Positions 1 through 7,654 of a DNA stretch of 11,226 nucleotides are shown here, piece after piece. Location: assembly GCA_052173415.1 (NCBI GenBank), contig JBQMYQ010000048.1, positions 1-11,226 on the forward strand, written 5' to 3'. The notes beneath the pieces are model-generated. The model was not told the origin of the DNA. It ran no database searches and saw only the letters and a program-made list of their open reading frames with translations. The stretch is from Wolinella sp052173415. GTDB taxonomy: Bacteria > Campylobacterota > Campylobacteria > Campylobacterales > Helicobacteraceae. The position numbers and the translations under genes were made by a program. Every line of letters starts with the position of its first letter. The first letter of the stretch is position 1.

Positions 1-156
1 TTCCTCTTCGCGCGTAAGGGCATATATAGAGAATACCACCATAGCAAAAAGCACCGCAGCTGCGGCAACGACGAGCATTATCTTTTTAGATTGTGTCGAT
101 TTTAGTGCCTCTTCATCGCTTATTAGCAGGTCATCAAGATCTCTTCTATCGTCCAT
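1..156 (-). CDS. N-terminus of a single-pass membrane protein, probably the SPOR-domain protein usually downstream of DUF1882 (partial)
   Basis: Only the first 52 codons are in the window; the gene runs off the left edge. The ATG at 156-154 has a good ribosome binding site (TTAGGAG, 6 bases upstream). The product begins with an acidic, hydrophilic cytoplasmic stretch (MDDRRDLDDLL, residues 1-11), then a K/S/T-rich linker, one hydrophobic segment at about residues 26-47 (IMLVVAAAAVLFAMVV) and a charged start of what should be a periplasmic region. There is no cleavable signal peptide pattern, so a type II anchored protein is likely. I recall that the gene at this place in C. jejuni and H. pylori encodes a membrane-anchored SPOR-domain protein, a family that binds denuded septal peptidoglycan. 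That domain would lie outside the window, so the assignment rests on gene order alone. It starts 42 bases after the DUF1882 gene and is probably cotranscribed with it. Confidence 0.7.
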   Translation of the reverse strand, partial: MDDRRDLDDLLISDEEALKSTQSKKIMLVVAAAAVLFAMVVFSIYALTREEE

Positions 157-198
157 ATTTTCTCCTAATTTTTTATGAGATTTTACAATCCTTTGGCG

Positions 199-744
199 TT
201 ACATGTGTTTCGCCCATGACGAACCTCGCTCCTTAGCATACACGCCATAGGGAATCGCCAAGATGTTAAAATCTCGCGGTAGCTCCTGATTGGGGAACAT
301 TCTCCATTCAGTCGGCATTTTTTGCGACAGCTTCATAGAGAGGGTCTTGCCGAGCTGATAGGCTTCTTGCAAAGTTGTGTGCCCTTTATGAATATAGAGG
401 TGCAGGCGACCCGGAGTGCGCGAATTATAAGCAGTAAAATTCATAAATCCCTCCTCGCGGAGTAGCAGTTGCGCGCGGTGCCAAAAGCGCTCCGGACTGC
501 GACCATTATAATCAATGACAATATTCTCGACATGATCGCGCTCATTAATAAGCGAGTGGGAGATGGAGATTTCGCCCTTTAGGTGCTGCTGAATGAGAGT
601 GCGCGTAAGCGGGGCATCGACGCGCTCGTATTTGTTATAAAACGTGCGCCCATTAAAGAGCACTTTCTGCCCGATTCCCTCACATCTGCGCCAGTAGTGA
701 CTTTCGATCATCTTAATGAGCTTAAGCTCCATGTCGCTTACCAT
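199..744 (-). CDS. DUF1882 family protein (HP0184-like), possible primase-polymerase fold
   Basis: This 181-residue soluble protein has no signal peptide or membrane segment. It sits between glyA and the SPOR-like gene, the usual place of the Campylobacterota-specific DUF1882 family (H. pylori HP0184). Its function is unknown. The C-terminal half resembles archaeo-eukaryotic primase/prim-pol proteins: a hydrophobic strand with an acidic residue (IVIDYN, D78 and N80), then NSRTPGRLHLYIH (residues 107-119, with H115 in the place of the sxH motif), a helix, E146 and FPNQ (150-153), and finally NILAIPYG (160-167). I recall that the HP0184 crystal structure was grouped with prim-pol folds, but cannot check it here. 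The second motif-I acid appears to be Asn, so catalysis is doubtful. The ATG at 744 follows AAGGGGGGAG; a second in-frame ATG lies at codon 5. The gene lies 42 bases downstream of glyA. Confidence 0.8.
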   Translation of the reverse strand: MVSDMELKLIKMIESHYWRRCEGIGQKVLFNGRTFYNKYERVDAPLTRTLIQQHLKGEISISHSLINERDHVENIVIDYNGRSPERFWHRAQLLLREEGFMNFTAYNSRTPGRLHLYIHKGHTTLQEAYQLGKTLSMKLSQKMPTEWRMFPNQELPRDFNILAIPYGVYAKERGSSWAKHM

Positions 745-786
745 GCTCCCCCCTTCTTCAGAATCTAAATAATGCCCCCAAATATC

Positions 787-2037
787 CTAAAAAATCGCCC
801 GATCATACACGGGGAATCGAGCCGCAAACTCCGCAATCTCTTGCTTGATTGTGGCATGTTTTTGTGAATTATTCACCTCATCGAGCACATCGGCGATTTT
901 GTTAGTGATAAATTCAAATTCTGCCTCTTTCATGCCCCGTGCAGTGAGTGCAGGCGTGCCGATTCTCACGCCACTCGTGATAAATGGGCTACGCTTCTCA
1001 CCTGGGACAGTATTTTTATTGACCGTGATTCCCGCATCGCCTAGAGCCTTATCCGCGTCCTTGCCACTAAAATCCCTATCAAGGAGCGAAACAAGCACGA
1101 GGTGATTATCCGTCCCACCGCTCACTAGGCTGTATCCACGCTCAAGCAGCACGCGCGCGAGCACTTTAGCGTTGGCTTTAATCTGCTTGGCATAGAGTTT
1201 CCATTCGGGTTTGAGATTCTCGGCGAATCCTACGGCTTTAGCAGCAATGACGTGCATGAGCGGCCCGCCTTGAATACCCGGGAAGATTGCTTTGTCAATC
1301 TTTTTCGCCAACTCCTCGTCATTAGTGAGAATCATACCTCCGCGCGGACCTCGGAGCGTCTTGTGCGTCGTGGTCGTAACTACGTGACAATGCGGGAAAG
1401 GATCGGGATATTCGCCCGCTACCACAAGCCCCGCCACGTGTGCTACATCGCCTAAAAGCAGCGCGCCTACGCTATCGGCAATCTCTCTAAATCGCTTGAA
1501 ATCCAGCTCCCTCGCATAGGCACTAAAACCGCAGACGATGATGTTTGGCTTCACGATTTGCGCGATTTGCGCCACTTTGTCATAATCAATCCAGCCATCA
1601 AGCTCCACGCCATAAGAGAAGCTCTGATAGATTTGCCCGCTCGTGCTAACCTTCGCGCCGTGCGTGAGATGTCCGCCATGGCTCAAATCCATGCCCAAAA
1701 TCCGATCATTTGGCTTAAGCAAAGCTGTATAAACCGCGCTATTGGCTTGACTGCCCGAATGAGGCTGGACGTTTGCGAAGTCGCACTTAAAGAGCTTTTT
1801 AGCGCGCGTAATGGCGATCTCTTCAATCTGATCAACAAACTCGCAACCGCCGTAATATCGCTTATACGGATAGCCCTCGGCGTATTTGTTCGTCAGCACG
1901 CTTCCCATGGCTTCCATGACTGCAGGGAAAGTAAAATTCTCGCTCGCAATCATCTCCAGATGGCTATTTTGGCGCGCAAACTCCTTATTGATTAGCTCAA
2001 AAACCTCTCTGTCGTTACTCTCTAGCGCGTAATTCAT
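787..2037 (-). CDS. glyA: serine hydroxymethyltransferase
   Basis: A PLP enzyme of the cytoplasm that interconverts serine plus tetrahydrofolate with glycine plus 5,10-methylene-tetrahydrofolate, the main one-carbon source for purines, thymidylate and methionine. The 416 residues are the normal bacterial length. Visible signatures are the N-terminal ASENF (31-35), the PLP phosphate loop SGSQAN (94-99), GDVAHVAG (196-203, with the ring-stacking Asp197 and His200 region), and the Schiff-base lysine K226 in TTTTHKTLRGPRGG. The ATG start overlaps the lysS stop as ATGA, and its ribosome binding site (AAGGA) lies inside lysS, so translation is probably coupled. Nothing is missing or truncated. The lysS-glyA pair is conserved in Campylobacterota. 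Confidence 0.98.
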   Translation of the reverse strand: MNYALESNDREVFELINKEFARQNSHLEMIASENFTFPAVMEAMGSVLTNKYAEGYPYKRYYGGCEFVDQIEEIAITRAKKLFKCDFANVQPHSGSQANSAVYTALLKPNDRILGMDLSHGGHLTHGAKVSTSGQIYQSFSYGVELDGWIDYDKVAQIAQIVKPNIIVCGFSAYARELDFKRFREIADSVGALLLGDVAHVAGLVVAGEYPDPFPHCHVVTTTTHKTLRGPRGGMILTNDEELAKKIDKAIFPGIQGGPLMHVIAAKAVGFAENLKPEWKLYAKQIKANAKVLARVLLERGYSLVSGGTDNHLVLVSLLDRDFSGKDADKALGDAGITVNKNTVPGEKRSPFITSGVRIGTPALTARGMKEAEFEFITNKIADVLDEVNNSQKHATIKQEIAEFAARFPVYDRAIF

Positions 2038-3554
2038 TGCTCGTTGTCCTTTAGAATAGTGTATTCGCTCTTGGTAACCTTAAGCGCGGGGAATAGGATT
2101 ACATCTTTGATGGAGCGGTTGTTTGTGAGGAGCATCACGAGGCGATCAATCCCGATTCCCTCGCCTGCAGTGGGGGGCATGCCATGTCCGAGTGCCCATA
2201 CATAATCTTCGTCCATGTGCTGTGCCTCCTCATCGCCGGCATTTTTTGCTACGACTTGCGCGCGGAATCGCTCCAGCTGATCAAGCGGGTCATTAAGCTC
2301 GCTAAAGCCGTTGCTAATCTCCTTGCCCCCGATAAAAAGCTCAAATCTATCGGCAATTTGGGGATTTTCATCATTGCGTCTAGCCAGTGGGCTAATCTCA
2401 ATGGGAAAATCCGTGATAAAGGTCGGATTGATGAGCTTCTCCTCCACTAGCGCATCAAACGCCTCAGCCTGCAAATGCCCAATGTCTAGGTTGTTTTCAA
2501 GCTTGATTCCCGCGCCGGTTAGATATTCGCGCAATTTTGCGCAATCCTCCATGACCTCATAGGGCACTCCGCCGATTTTATGGAGCGCATCTTTGTAGGT
2601 AATGCGCAAAAAGGGCTTGGAGAAATCAATCATATCCTCGCCATGAGGCAGGATTTTAGGCAGGTTGAGCTGTGCGAGGAGGTAGGCAAAAAGCTCCTCA
2701 GTCAGATCCATAAGCTCGTGATAAGTTTTATACGCCCAGTAGAACTCAATCATGGTGAATTCGGGGTTGTGCGAATGATCCATGCCCTCATTGCGGAAAT
2801 TGCGATTAAGCTCAAAAACTGCCTCAAAGCCCCCGACAATGAGCCGCTTCAGATAGAGCTCAGGCGCGATTCTTAGGTAGCGATCCACATCTAGGGCGTT
2901 GTGATGTGTGATGAATGGTTTTGCATTTGCGCCACCGGGAATTGGGTGCATCATCGGAGTTTCAACCTCCAAAAAGCCCCTGTTTTCGAAGAATCGGCGC
3001 ACATTTGAGATGATTTGGCTGCGCATTTTGAAGGTCTCTTTGACCTCGGGATTCATAATTAAATCCAAATATCTCTGACGATAGCGAAGCTCCACATCGA
3101 CGAGCCCGTGGTATTTTTCAGGGAGCGGGACGATGGCTTTGGTGAGGATTTTCATCGTGCGTGCATGCAGGCTTAGCTCGCCCGTGCGGGTAACAAAAGG
3201 GAAGCCACTCACCGCGACAATATCGCCTACTTCAGCGAGCTTTTTTAGGGTTTTAAACTCCTCTCCCAGCTCATTTTGCGAAAAATAGATCTGCAAGATT
3301 CCGCTCTCATCTTCGAGCTTCGCAAAGGCTGCCTTCCCCATGTGGCGCAGGAATCTAATGCGTCCGACGATGGATTCCTTGGCACTTTCATCTTTTTTCT
3401 CCTCACTCTCGCACTCTTTAAGCGGGGCAAATTTGGACAAAAATTCCGCATTTGTTATGGTGCGAGCAAGCTTGTTGTCATAAGGATTCCCGCCTGTTTC
3501 TTGTAGCTCGCGCCCTTTTTGTATCCTCTGCTGAATGTATTGATTGGAAAACAA
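2034..3554 (-). CDS. lysS: lysyl-tRNA synthetase, class II
   Basis: Charges tRNA-Lys with lysine at the expense of ATP in the cytoplasm. The 506 residues match the family. An OB-fold anticodon-binding domain spans roughly residues 60-140 (GRIRFLRHMGKAAFAKLED). The class II catalytic core follows, with motif 1 around FLEVETPMM (194-202), motif 2 at FRNEGMDHSHNPEF (253-266) and motif 3 at GIGIDRLVMLL (466-476). The start is read as TTG at 3554-3552 because the frame has no ATG before codon 72 (in RHMGK), which is already inside the OB fold, and because the TTG is preceded by AAAAGGGGCGGCA. It begins 11 bases after the cvpA stop and ends overlapping glyA by 4 bases. I recall C. jejuni having fur between cvpA and lysS; it is absent here. 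Confidence 0.97.
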   Translation of the reverse strand: MFSNQYIQQRIQKGRELQETGGNPYDNKLARTITNAEFLSKFAPLKECESEEKKDESAKESIVGRIRFLRHMGKAAFAKLEDESGILQIYFSQNELGEEFKTLKKLAEVGDIVAVSGFPFVTRTGELSLHARTMKILTKAIVPLPEKYHGLVDVELRYRQRYLDLIMNPEVKETFKMRSQIISNVRRFFENRGFLEVETPMMHPIPGGANAKPFITHHNALDVDRYLRIAPELYLKRLIVGGFEAVFELNRNFRNEGMDHSHNPEFTMIEFYWAYKTYHELMDLTEELFAYLLAQLNLPKILPHGEDMIDFSKPFLRITYKDALHKIGGVPYEVMEDCAKLREYLTGAGIKLENNLDIGHLQAEAFDALVEEKLINPTFITDFPIEISPLARRNDENPQIADRFELFIGGKEISNGFSELNDPLDQLERFRAQVVAKNAGDEEAQHMDEDYVWALGHGMPPTAGEGIGIDRLVMLLTNNRSIKDVILFPALKVTKSEYTILKDNEQ

Positions 3555-3556
3555 TG

Positions 3557-3567
3557 CCGCCCCTTTT
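3557..3567 (-). promoter_or_regulatory. ribosome binding site fixing the TTG start of lysS
   Basis: Read on the minus strand the sequence is AAAAGGGGCGG followed by CA and the TTG. The purine-rich AAGGGG ends 5 bases before the TTG, and the cvpA stop codon TAA overlaps its first bases. No ATG or GTG in the lysS frame lies at a workable distance, so this site supports a non-ATG start. Confidence 0.65.
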
Positions 3568-4105
3568 ATTCTGCTTGCGGAATGGGAATCACCCGCTCTT
3601 CTTCTGGGATTTTTGTCAAGGAATCAAGCTTGATCACTTCGCTCCCCACCATAAGCAAAACTGGATAAAGGACGCTAGAGCTGGTGTAGCGTTTGAGATT
3701 TGAATTGATAATCTCGATGTTTGAGAGGGCATAGACAATGATAGAAAAGATGACGAAAATCTTGCCTGAAGCAAAGAGGAATCCAAGCAGGCGATCAGCT
3801 CCACTCAGCGAGCTTGCTCGCACAAGACGTAGCACAATCTCCGCCACAAGGAGCATCGCAATCCAAAAAAGCGCAAGAATCGCCACAAAGCCAGCGAGAT
3901 TCAGAGCCGCTTGATTCTCAAAAGCATAAAGATTCCGACCGATCCATTCGCCCATTACATCAGAATAGCGCGAAGCGAGGAAAACGCCACCCACAATCCC
4001 ACTCAAGCCAAAAAACTCGCGCACAAGTCCGTTAATAATTCCCTTTAACCCCAAAAGCACCGTCAAAGCAACGACGACGATGTCAATATAACTGACCCCT
4101 TCCAT
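3566..4105 (-). CDS. CvpA family inner-membrane protein
   Basis: A 179-residue integral membrane protein of the CvpA (colicin V production) family, found next to lysS in Campylobacterota. Four hydrophobic segments are visible, near residues 6-20, 30-47, 70-95 and 108-130. The family hallmark GADRLLGFLFA (102-112) lies at the start of the fourth. The tail is hydrophilic and ends in acidic and proline-rich residues. In E. coli CvpA is linked to colicin V export and purine-operon context; in this group the role is unknown. The frame is open to an ATG at 4141 (191 residues), but CvpA proteins normally begin just before the YIDI-type first helix, so I prefer the ATG at 4105, preceded by GTGTGGAGCT. 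An ATG at 4117 is also possible. It is probably the first gene of the minus-strand run. Confidence 0.88.
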   Translation of the reverse strand: MEGVSYIDIVVVALTVLLGLKGIINGLVREFFGLSGIVGGVFLASRYSDVMGEWIGRNLYAFENQAALNLAGFVAILALFWIAMLLVAEIVLRLVRASSLSGADRLLGFLFASGKIFVIFSIIVYALSNIEIINSNLKRYTSSSVLYPVLLMVGSEVIKLDSLTKIPEEERVIPIPQAE

Positions 4106-4191
4106 AGCTCCACACATCTCCAAAACAGCTCCGTGCCACAATGTATGCAGACTGCGGAACCTTAATCTTGCAGGAATCTTACAACATCTAT

Positions 4192-4220
4192 CCTAAAATC
4201 TTTTATGATAAGATTTTTGG
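4192..4220. repeat. inverted repeat spanning the yajQ -10 region
   Basis: The left arm CCTAAAATCTT (4192-4202) pairs with the right arm AAGATTTTTGG (4210-4220) at 10 of 11 positions; the inner 8 bases (AAAATCTT / AAGATTTT) are perfect. The 7-base spacer TTATGAT holds the candidate -10 hexamer. The placement suits an operator for a dimeric regulator, but no regulator family is recognisable from the sequence. Confidence 0.6.
4204..4210. promoter_or_regulatory. candidate -10 element for yajQ-lnt, also readable towards cvpA
   Basis: TATGAT at 4204-4209 on the plus strand and TATCAT on the minus strand (complement of 4205-4210) each match TATAAT at 5 of 6 positions. Plus-strand transcription would begin near 4216, giving a leader of about 20 bases before yajQ. 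Minus-strand transcription would begin near 4198, about 90 bases before the preferred cvpA start. Campylobacterota sigma-70-type promoters depend mainly on the -10, so absence of a clear -35 is not a strong objection. The assignment is inference. Confidence 0.5.
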
Positions 4221-4236
4221 CACCAAAGGAGACAAG

Positions 4237-4740
4237 ATGGCAGCAAAAGAGCATATATTTGACATATCCGCAAAGCTCAACATGCAGGAGCTCAAAAATG
4301 CACTAGATCAGTGCGAACGCGAGATCTCCACTCGCTTTGATTTCAAAGCGGATAAATTTAAAGAGATTATCTTAAACGAAAAAGAGAAGAGCGTTACGCT
4401 CCATGCAAGCAGTGAAAACAAGATTGATGCGATCAAAGATGTGCTTGATGGCAAGCTCATTAAGCGCGATTTACCGATTAAGTGCCTCAAGGAATCGCGC
4501 CGTGAAAGTGCTACAGGTGGTAGCGTGCGGGTAGTTTATGCGATTAATGATGTGCTCACGCAAGAGATCGCCAAAGAGATTGTGCAGATTATTAAGGATC
4601 AGAAATTCAAAGTCCAAAGTGCCATTCAGGGCGATGAAATCAGGGTAAAATCCAAAAATATTGATGATTTGCAAGCCGTGATTGCCCATTTGCGCACGCT
4701 AGAGTTTGATGTGCCGCTTAGTTTTGGGAATTTCCGCTAG
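4237..4740 (+). CDS. yajQ: YajQ family nucleotide-binding protein
   Basis: A 167-residue soluble protein of the YajQ/UPF0234 family, made of two ferredoxin-like domains. In Xanthomonas a member binds cyclic di-GMP and works with a transcription factor; others bind nucleotides or RNA. The ligand here is unknown. Signatures are FDI near the N-terminus (8-10), the RFDFK block (33-37), QGDEIRV (131-137), DDLQAVIAHLR (143-153) and the typical terminal FGNFR. The frame extends upstream to 4141, but the ATG at 4237 has a strong AAGGAG at 4226-4231, matches the usual N-terminus and lies just downstream of the candidate promoter, so I use it. It is followed by lnt after 18 bases and is probably cotranscribed with it. 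A link between the two functions is not evident. Confidence 0.95.
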   Translation: MAAKEHIFDISAKLNMQELKNALDQCEREISTRFDFKADKFKEIILNEKEKSVTLHASSENKIDAIKDVLDGKLIKRDLPIKCLKESRRESATGGSVRVVYAINDVLTQEIAKEIVQIIKDQKFKVQSAIQGDEIRVKSKNIDDLQAVIAHLRTLEFDVPLSFGNFR

Positions 4741-4758
4741 TTTTGAGTCTGTAAATTC

Positions 4759-6030
4759 GTGGGAATCCTAGCCCATTTCTTACCCATGCGCGAGCCTTTT
4801 GGCATATTTTTTCGCGCGCAATTTTTGCCAAAAAACATAGCTTCCGCGCTATTTGCCGCTTGTGCATTTTCGCTTTTTATCTATCTTTACCATTTTGGTG
4901 TGCGCTTAGATTTTATCTATTCGCCCCTTGCACTGCTCGCACTTTATCTGTTTTTACGACTTTCGCCACATGCGGGGCTATTTTTTGGCTTTTTTGTGGG
5001 AATCGCATGGTTTTACTGGATTGCGCTAAGTTTTAGGTATTATCACTTTGCCTATCTAATTCCCCTGGTCATCGTGGGAATCGGGCTTGTTTATGGGCTT
5101 ATTTTTCTGTTTCTTTTGGCGTTCAGAGCTCCCATCATGCGTGCATTGTGGTTGCTTTTATGCAGTTTTATTGCACCCTTTGGATTTGATTGGCTTGTGC
5201 CAGAAATCATGCTGCTCCCAAGTCATTTCTCCACCTCAAAAAGTGCGTTTGCCCTCGTGCTTTTTGCCCTTTTGCTTTTTATCTATTTGCCCAAGCGATT
5301 CATGCGCTTTCTCGCGCTTTTGCCCCTGTTTTTCGCGCTTCATACACCCAAAAATCCGCCGATTCCCCTTCCTGATATTTTGCTTGTAGAGACACAGCTG
5401 CCTCAAGGAGTGCGCTGGGATAAAGCGCGAAGAAGTGTCGTAATTAGCGAGAATCTAGCAGAGATTAATCGCGCGATTCTTGAAGGTAGGCATGCGATTT
5501 TATTCCCGGAGACCGCCTTTCCTCTCGCGCTTAATTTAGAGCCCGCACTTCTTGAGATTTTGCTACAAAAAAGCGAGCAAATTGCGATTATCACGGGTGC
5601 GCTGAGGGTTGAGGGCGGGAGGGTTTTTAACTCCACTTATCTTTTTAGTCAGGGCAAAATGCAGCATGCGGATAAGATTGTTTTGGTTCCTTTTGGTGAG
5701 CGTATTCCACTGCCTAGATTCCTAGCAGATCCTCTTAATAAGCTGTTTTTTGGCGGGGCGGAGGGGTATGAGAGCGGAGGTAGTGAGCCCTCGAGTTTTG
5801 AGATTGCAGGCGAGAAGTTTCGTAATGCGATATGTTATGAAGCGACTAGCGATAAGATATATAAAAATTATCCAAAATTTATGCTCGCAGGGAGCAATAA
5901 TGCGTGGTTTTATCCAAGCATCGAGCCAAGCTTACAGCGGCTACTCATGGGATATTATGCACAAAAATATGGGACGACTATTTTTCATTCTGCGAACTAT
6001 TCAAAAAGTGAAGTAATCACGCCTTATTAA
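4759..6030 (+). CDS. lnt: apolipoprotein N-acyltransferase
   Basis: Transfers the third acyl chain from phospholipid to the N-terminal cysteine of diacylglyceryl-lipoproteins in the inner membrane, the last step of lipoprotein maturation. An N-terminal membrane part (residues about 25-195) has several hydrophobic helices. A nitrilase-type domain follows, with the catalytic triad in place: E251 in LFPETAFP, K306 in ADKIVLVPFGE and C359 in NAICYEA. The protein ends at SEVITPY, residue 423, shortly after the last nitrilase strand, so the C-terminal membrane helix of the 512-residue E. coli enzyme is missing; short Lnt proteins are, to my knowledge, usual in Campylobacterota. The start is uncertain: GTG at 4759 has a weak TTGAG upstream, and ATG at 4786 (codon 10) has no good site. 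One client may be the thioredoxin-like lipoprotein at 8306. Confidence 0.93.
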   Translation: MGILAHFLPMREPFGIFFRAQFLPKNIASALFAACAFSLFIYLYHFGVRLDFIYSPLALLALYLFLRLSPHAGLFFGFFVGIAWFYWIALSFRYYHFAYLIPLVIVGIGLVYGLIFLFLLAFRAPIMRALWLLLCSFIAPFGFDWLVPEIMLLPSHFSTSKSAFALVLFALLLFIYLPKRFMRFLALLPLFFALHTPKNPPIPLPDILLVETQLPQGVRWDKARRSVVISENLAEINRAILEGRHAILFPETAFPLALNLEPALLEILLQKSEQIAIITGALRVEGGRVFNSTYLFSQGKMQHADKIVLVPFGERIPLPRFLADPLNKLFFGGAEGYESGGSEPSSFEIAGEKFRNAICYEATSDKIYKNYPKFMLAGSNNAWFYPSIEPSLQRLLMGYYAQKYGTTIFHSANYSKSEVITPY

Positions 6031-6079
6031 TCATACTAGGAATATCGACCCCAAAAACATATCGGGAATCCAAGCCTTC

Positions 6080-7654
6080 TCAAGGAGTTGTCTTGTTCGC
6101 GCACTGCCTTGCGATTTCCGCAGTGCGGACTTCTCTAATCGCGCTTACTTTGATTTCACCCGGGAATTGCACCCTCGCTTCAATCTCTCGGGCAATCTCT
6201 TGGGCGATGAGCGTGCTCTCCTCATCATTTAGCAGCTCTGCATTGACGATCACGCGCACTTCGCGTCCTGCACTGATTGCATAGGCTTGACGCACACCAT
6301 AGTGTTCCAGTGCGATTCCCTCAATCTCTTGCATGCGCTTTAAAAAGCTCTCCATGACCTCGCGCCGCGCTCCTGGACGAGCCGCAGAGAGAGCGTCAGC
6401 GGTGCATACTGCGGCACTTTCGATACTTTGAGCCTCCTCATGACCGTGGTGCGCGAATATGGCGTTAATCACGACGGGGTGCTCTTTGTAGCGTTTGCAA
6501 ACCTCCGCGCCTAAATCAACATGACTACCTGCGAAATCATGCGTGAGAGCCTTGCCTATATCATGCAAAAGCCCCGCGCGCCTTGCAAGCCTTGAATCCC
6601 CGCCAAGCTCCCCTGCGATAATGCTCGCAAGGTGTGCAACCTCCAGCGAGTGCCCGAGTGCGTTTTGCCCGTAGCTTGCGCGATATTTGAGCCGCCCGAT
6701 GAGCTTTTTAATCTCGGGATGAATGTATCCAAGCTCCAAATCAAGTGCGATATTTTCGCCCTCTTTGAGCACCTCCTCTTCAAACTCCTTGACCACTTTT
6801 TGATAGATCTCTTCGATTCTTGAGGGGTGGATTCTCCCATCTTCCACCAACGCTTCGATCGTGCGCGTGGCAATGGCGCGGCGATAGAGGTTGAAGCTGC
6901 TAAGCACGATCTCTCCGGGTGTGTCATCAATAATCAAATCCACGCCTAAAATCATCTCAAAAGCTCGAATATTGCGCCCTTCTTTACCGATAATGCGCCC
7001 TTTGTGCTCATCGCTAGGCAGATGAATGACATTGACCAGTCGTTCCGCGGCAAACTCCCCGGCAAAGCGCGTCGTCGCCTGCGCGAGGATATAATTCGCT
7101 CGCCTTCGCCCCTCTTCTTTAGCTTCTTTTTCATATTTGCGCACGATTTTGGCGATCTCTGCGCGAGATTCCTCGGTTGCCTTTTGGAGCGCGAGATTCC
7201 TCGCTTCCTCCTGCGTAAGCCCTGCAACATGCGACAAAAGTGCGAGCGATTCCTGTAGTTTTGCCTGATAATCGCTTTTGAGCTTTTCAATCTCTTGGCA
7301 TTGGTTTGCCAGCTTCAGACGCTCCTCGTTGATCGCGTCATTTTTGCACTCTAGTTGCTGCTGATTCCTTGCTTCTTGCTTCTCTAGCTTGTATTGAAGC
7401 CTTTCGTATTCTTTTATAACCCTTTGCGTCTCGCGCTCATATCGATTCTTGGCCTCTAGCTCAATCTCTCTTGCTTTGATTTTTGATTCCTGCAAAAAGA
7501 GCTCTGCCTCATGCTCGATCGCTTTCGCTTTCGCCTTAGCCTTTTCGATATGGATTTTGTAGTTGGCGTGATGAACTTTTCTTGCAATTAAAAAGGTCGC
7601 TCCTCCCGAGAGCAATGCGGAGAGAAGCGAGCCTGATACGATCCACTCTATCAT
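6080..7654 (-). CDS. rny: ribonuclease Y
   Basis: A membrane-anchored endoribonuclease that starts mRNA decay. The 524 residues show the full family order: an N-terminal membrane helix (about 4-24), a long charged coiled coil rich in E, K, A and Q (about 32-190), a KH RNA-binding domain with GRIIGKEGRNIRAFE (219-233), and an HD metal-dependent hydrolase domain with H335, the HD pair in LLHDIGKAL (H364, D365), H402-H403 and D420 in CTADALSAARPGAR. All metal ligands expected for an HD phosphohydrolase appear present. The ATG at 7654 has AAGGG 8 bases upstream. The first 119 bases lie inside the 3' end of the 5-FCL frame, so the two genes share a transcript and translation may be coupled. The gene converges on lnt with a 49-base gap and no evident terminator. 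Confidence 0.97.
   Translation of the reverse strand: MIEWIVSGSLLSALLSGGATFLIARKVHHANYKIHIEKAKAKAKAIEHEAELFLQESKIKAREIELEAKNRYERETQRVIKEYERLQYKLEKQEARNQQQLECKNDAINEERLKLANQCQEIEKLKSDYQAKLQESLALLSHVAGLTQEEARNLALQKATEESRAEIAKIVRKYEKEAKEEGRRRANYILAQATTRFAGEFAAERLVNVIHLPSDEHKGRIIGKEGRNIRAFEMILGVDLIIDDTPGEIVLSSFNLYRRAIATRTIEALVEDGRIHPSRIEEIYQKVVKEFEEEVLKEGENIALDLELGYIHPEIKKLIGRLKYRASYGQNALGHSLEVAHLASIIAGELGGDSRLARRAGLLHDIGKALTHDFAGSHVDLGAEVCKRYKEHPVVINAIFAHHGHEEAQSIESAAVCTADALSAARPGARREVMESFLKRMQEIEGIALEHYGVRQAYAISAGREVRVIVNAELLNDEESTLIAQEIAREIEARVQFPGEIKVSAIREVRTAEIARQCANKTTP

Noticed and set aside
1252..1995. Plus-strand open frames of 67 and 145 codons opposite glyA
   Set aside because: They are antisense shadows of a highly conserved gene, with no family resemblance and no promoter or ribosome binding site.
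4141..4236. N-terminal extension of yajQ (32 extra residues) and of cvpA (12 extra residues) from ATGs that nearly abut at 4141
   Set aside because: Both downstream starts have better ribosome binding sites, match the usual family N-termini and leave room for the promoter between the genes.
6031..6079. Possible bidirectional terminator between lnt and rny
   Set aside because: I looked for a stem-loop with flanking T-runs on both strands and found none; only the direct repeat ATATCG is present.
6556..7290. Alternative minus-strand frames of 112 and 124 codons inside rny
   Set aside because: They overlap the complete KH and HD domains in another frame and have basic, low-complexity products typical of shadows.
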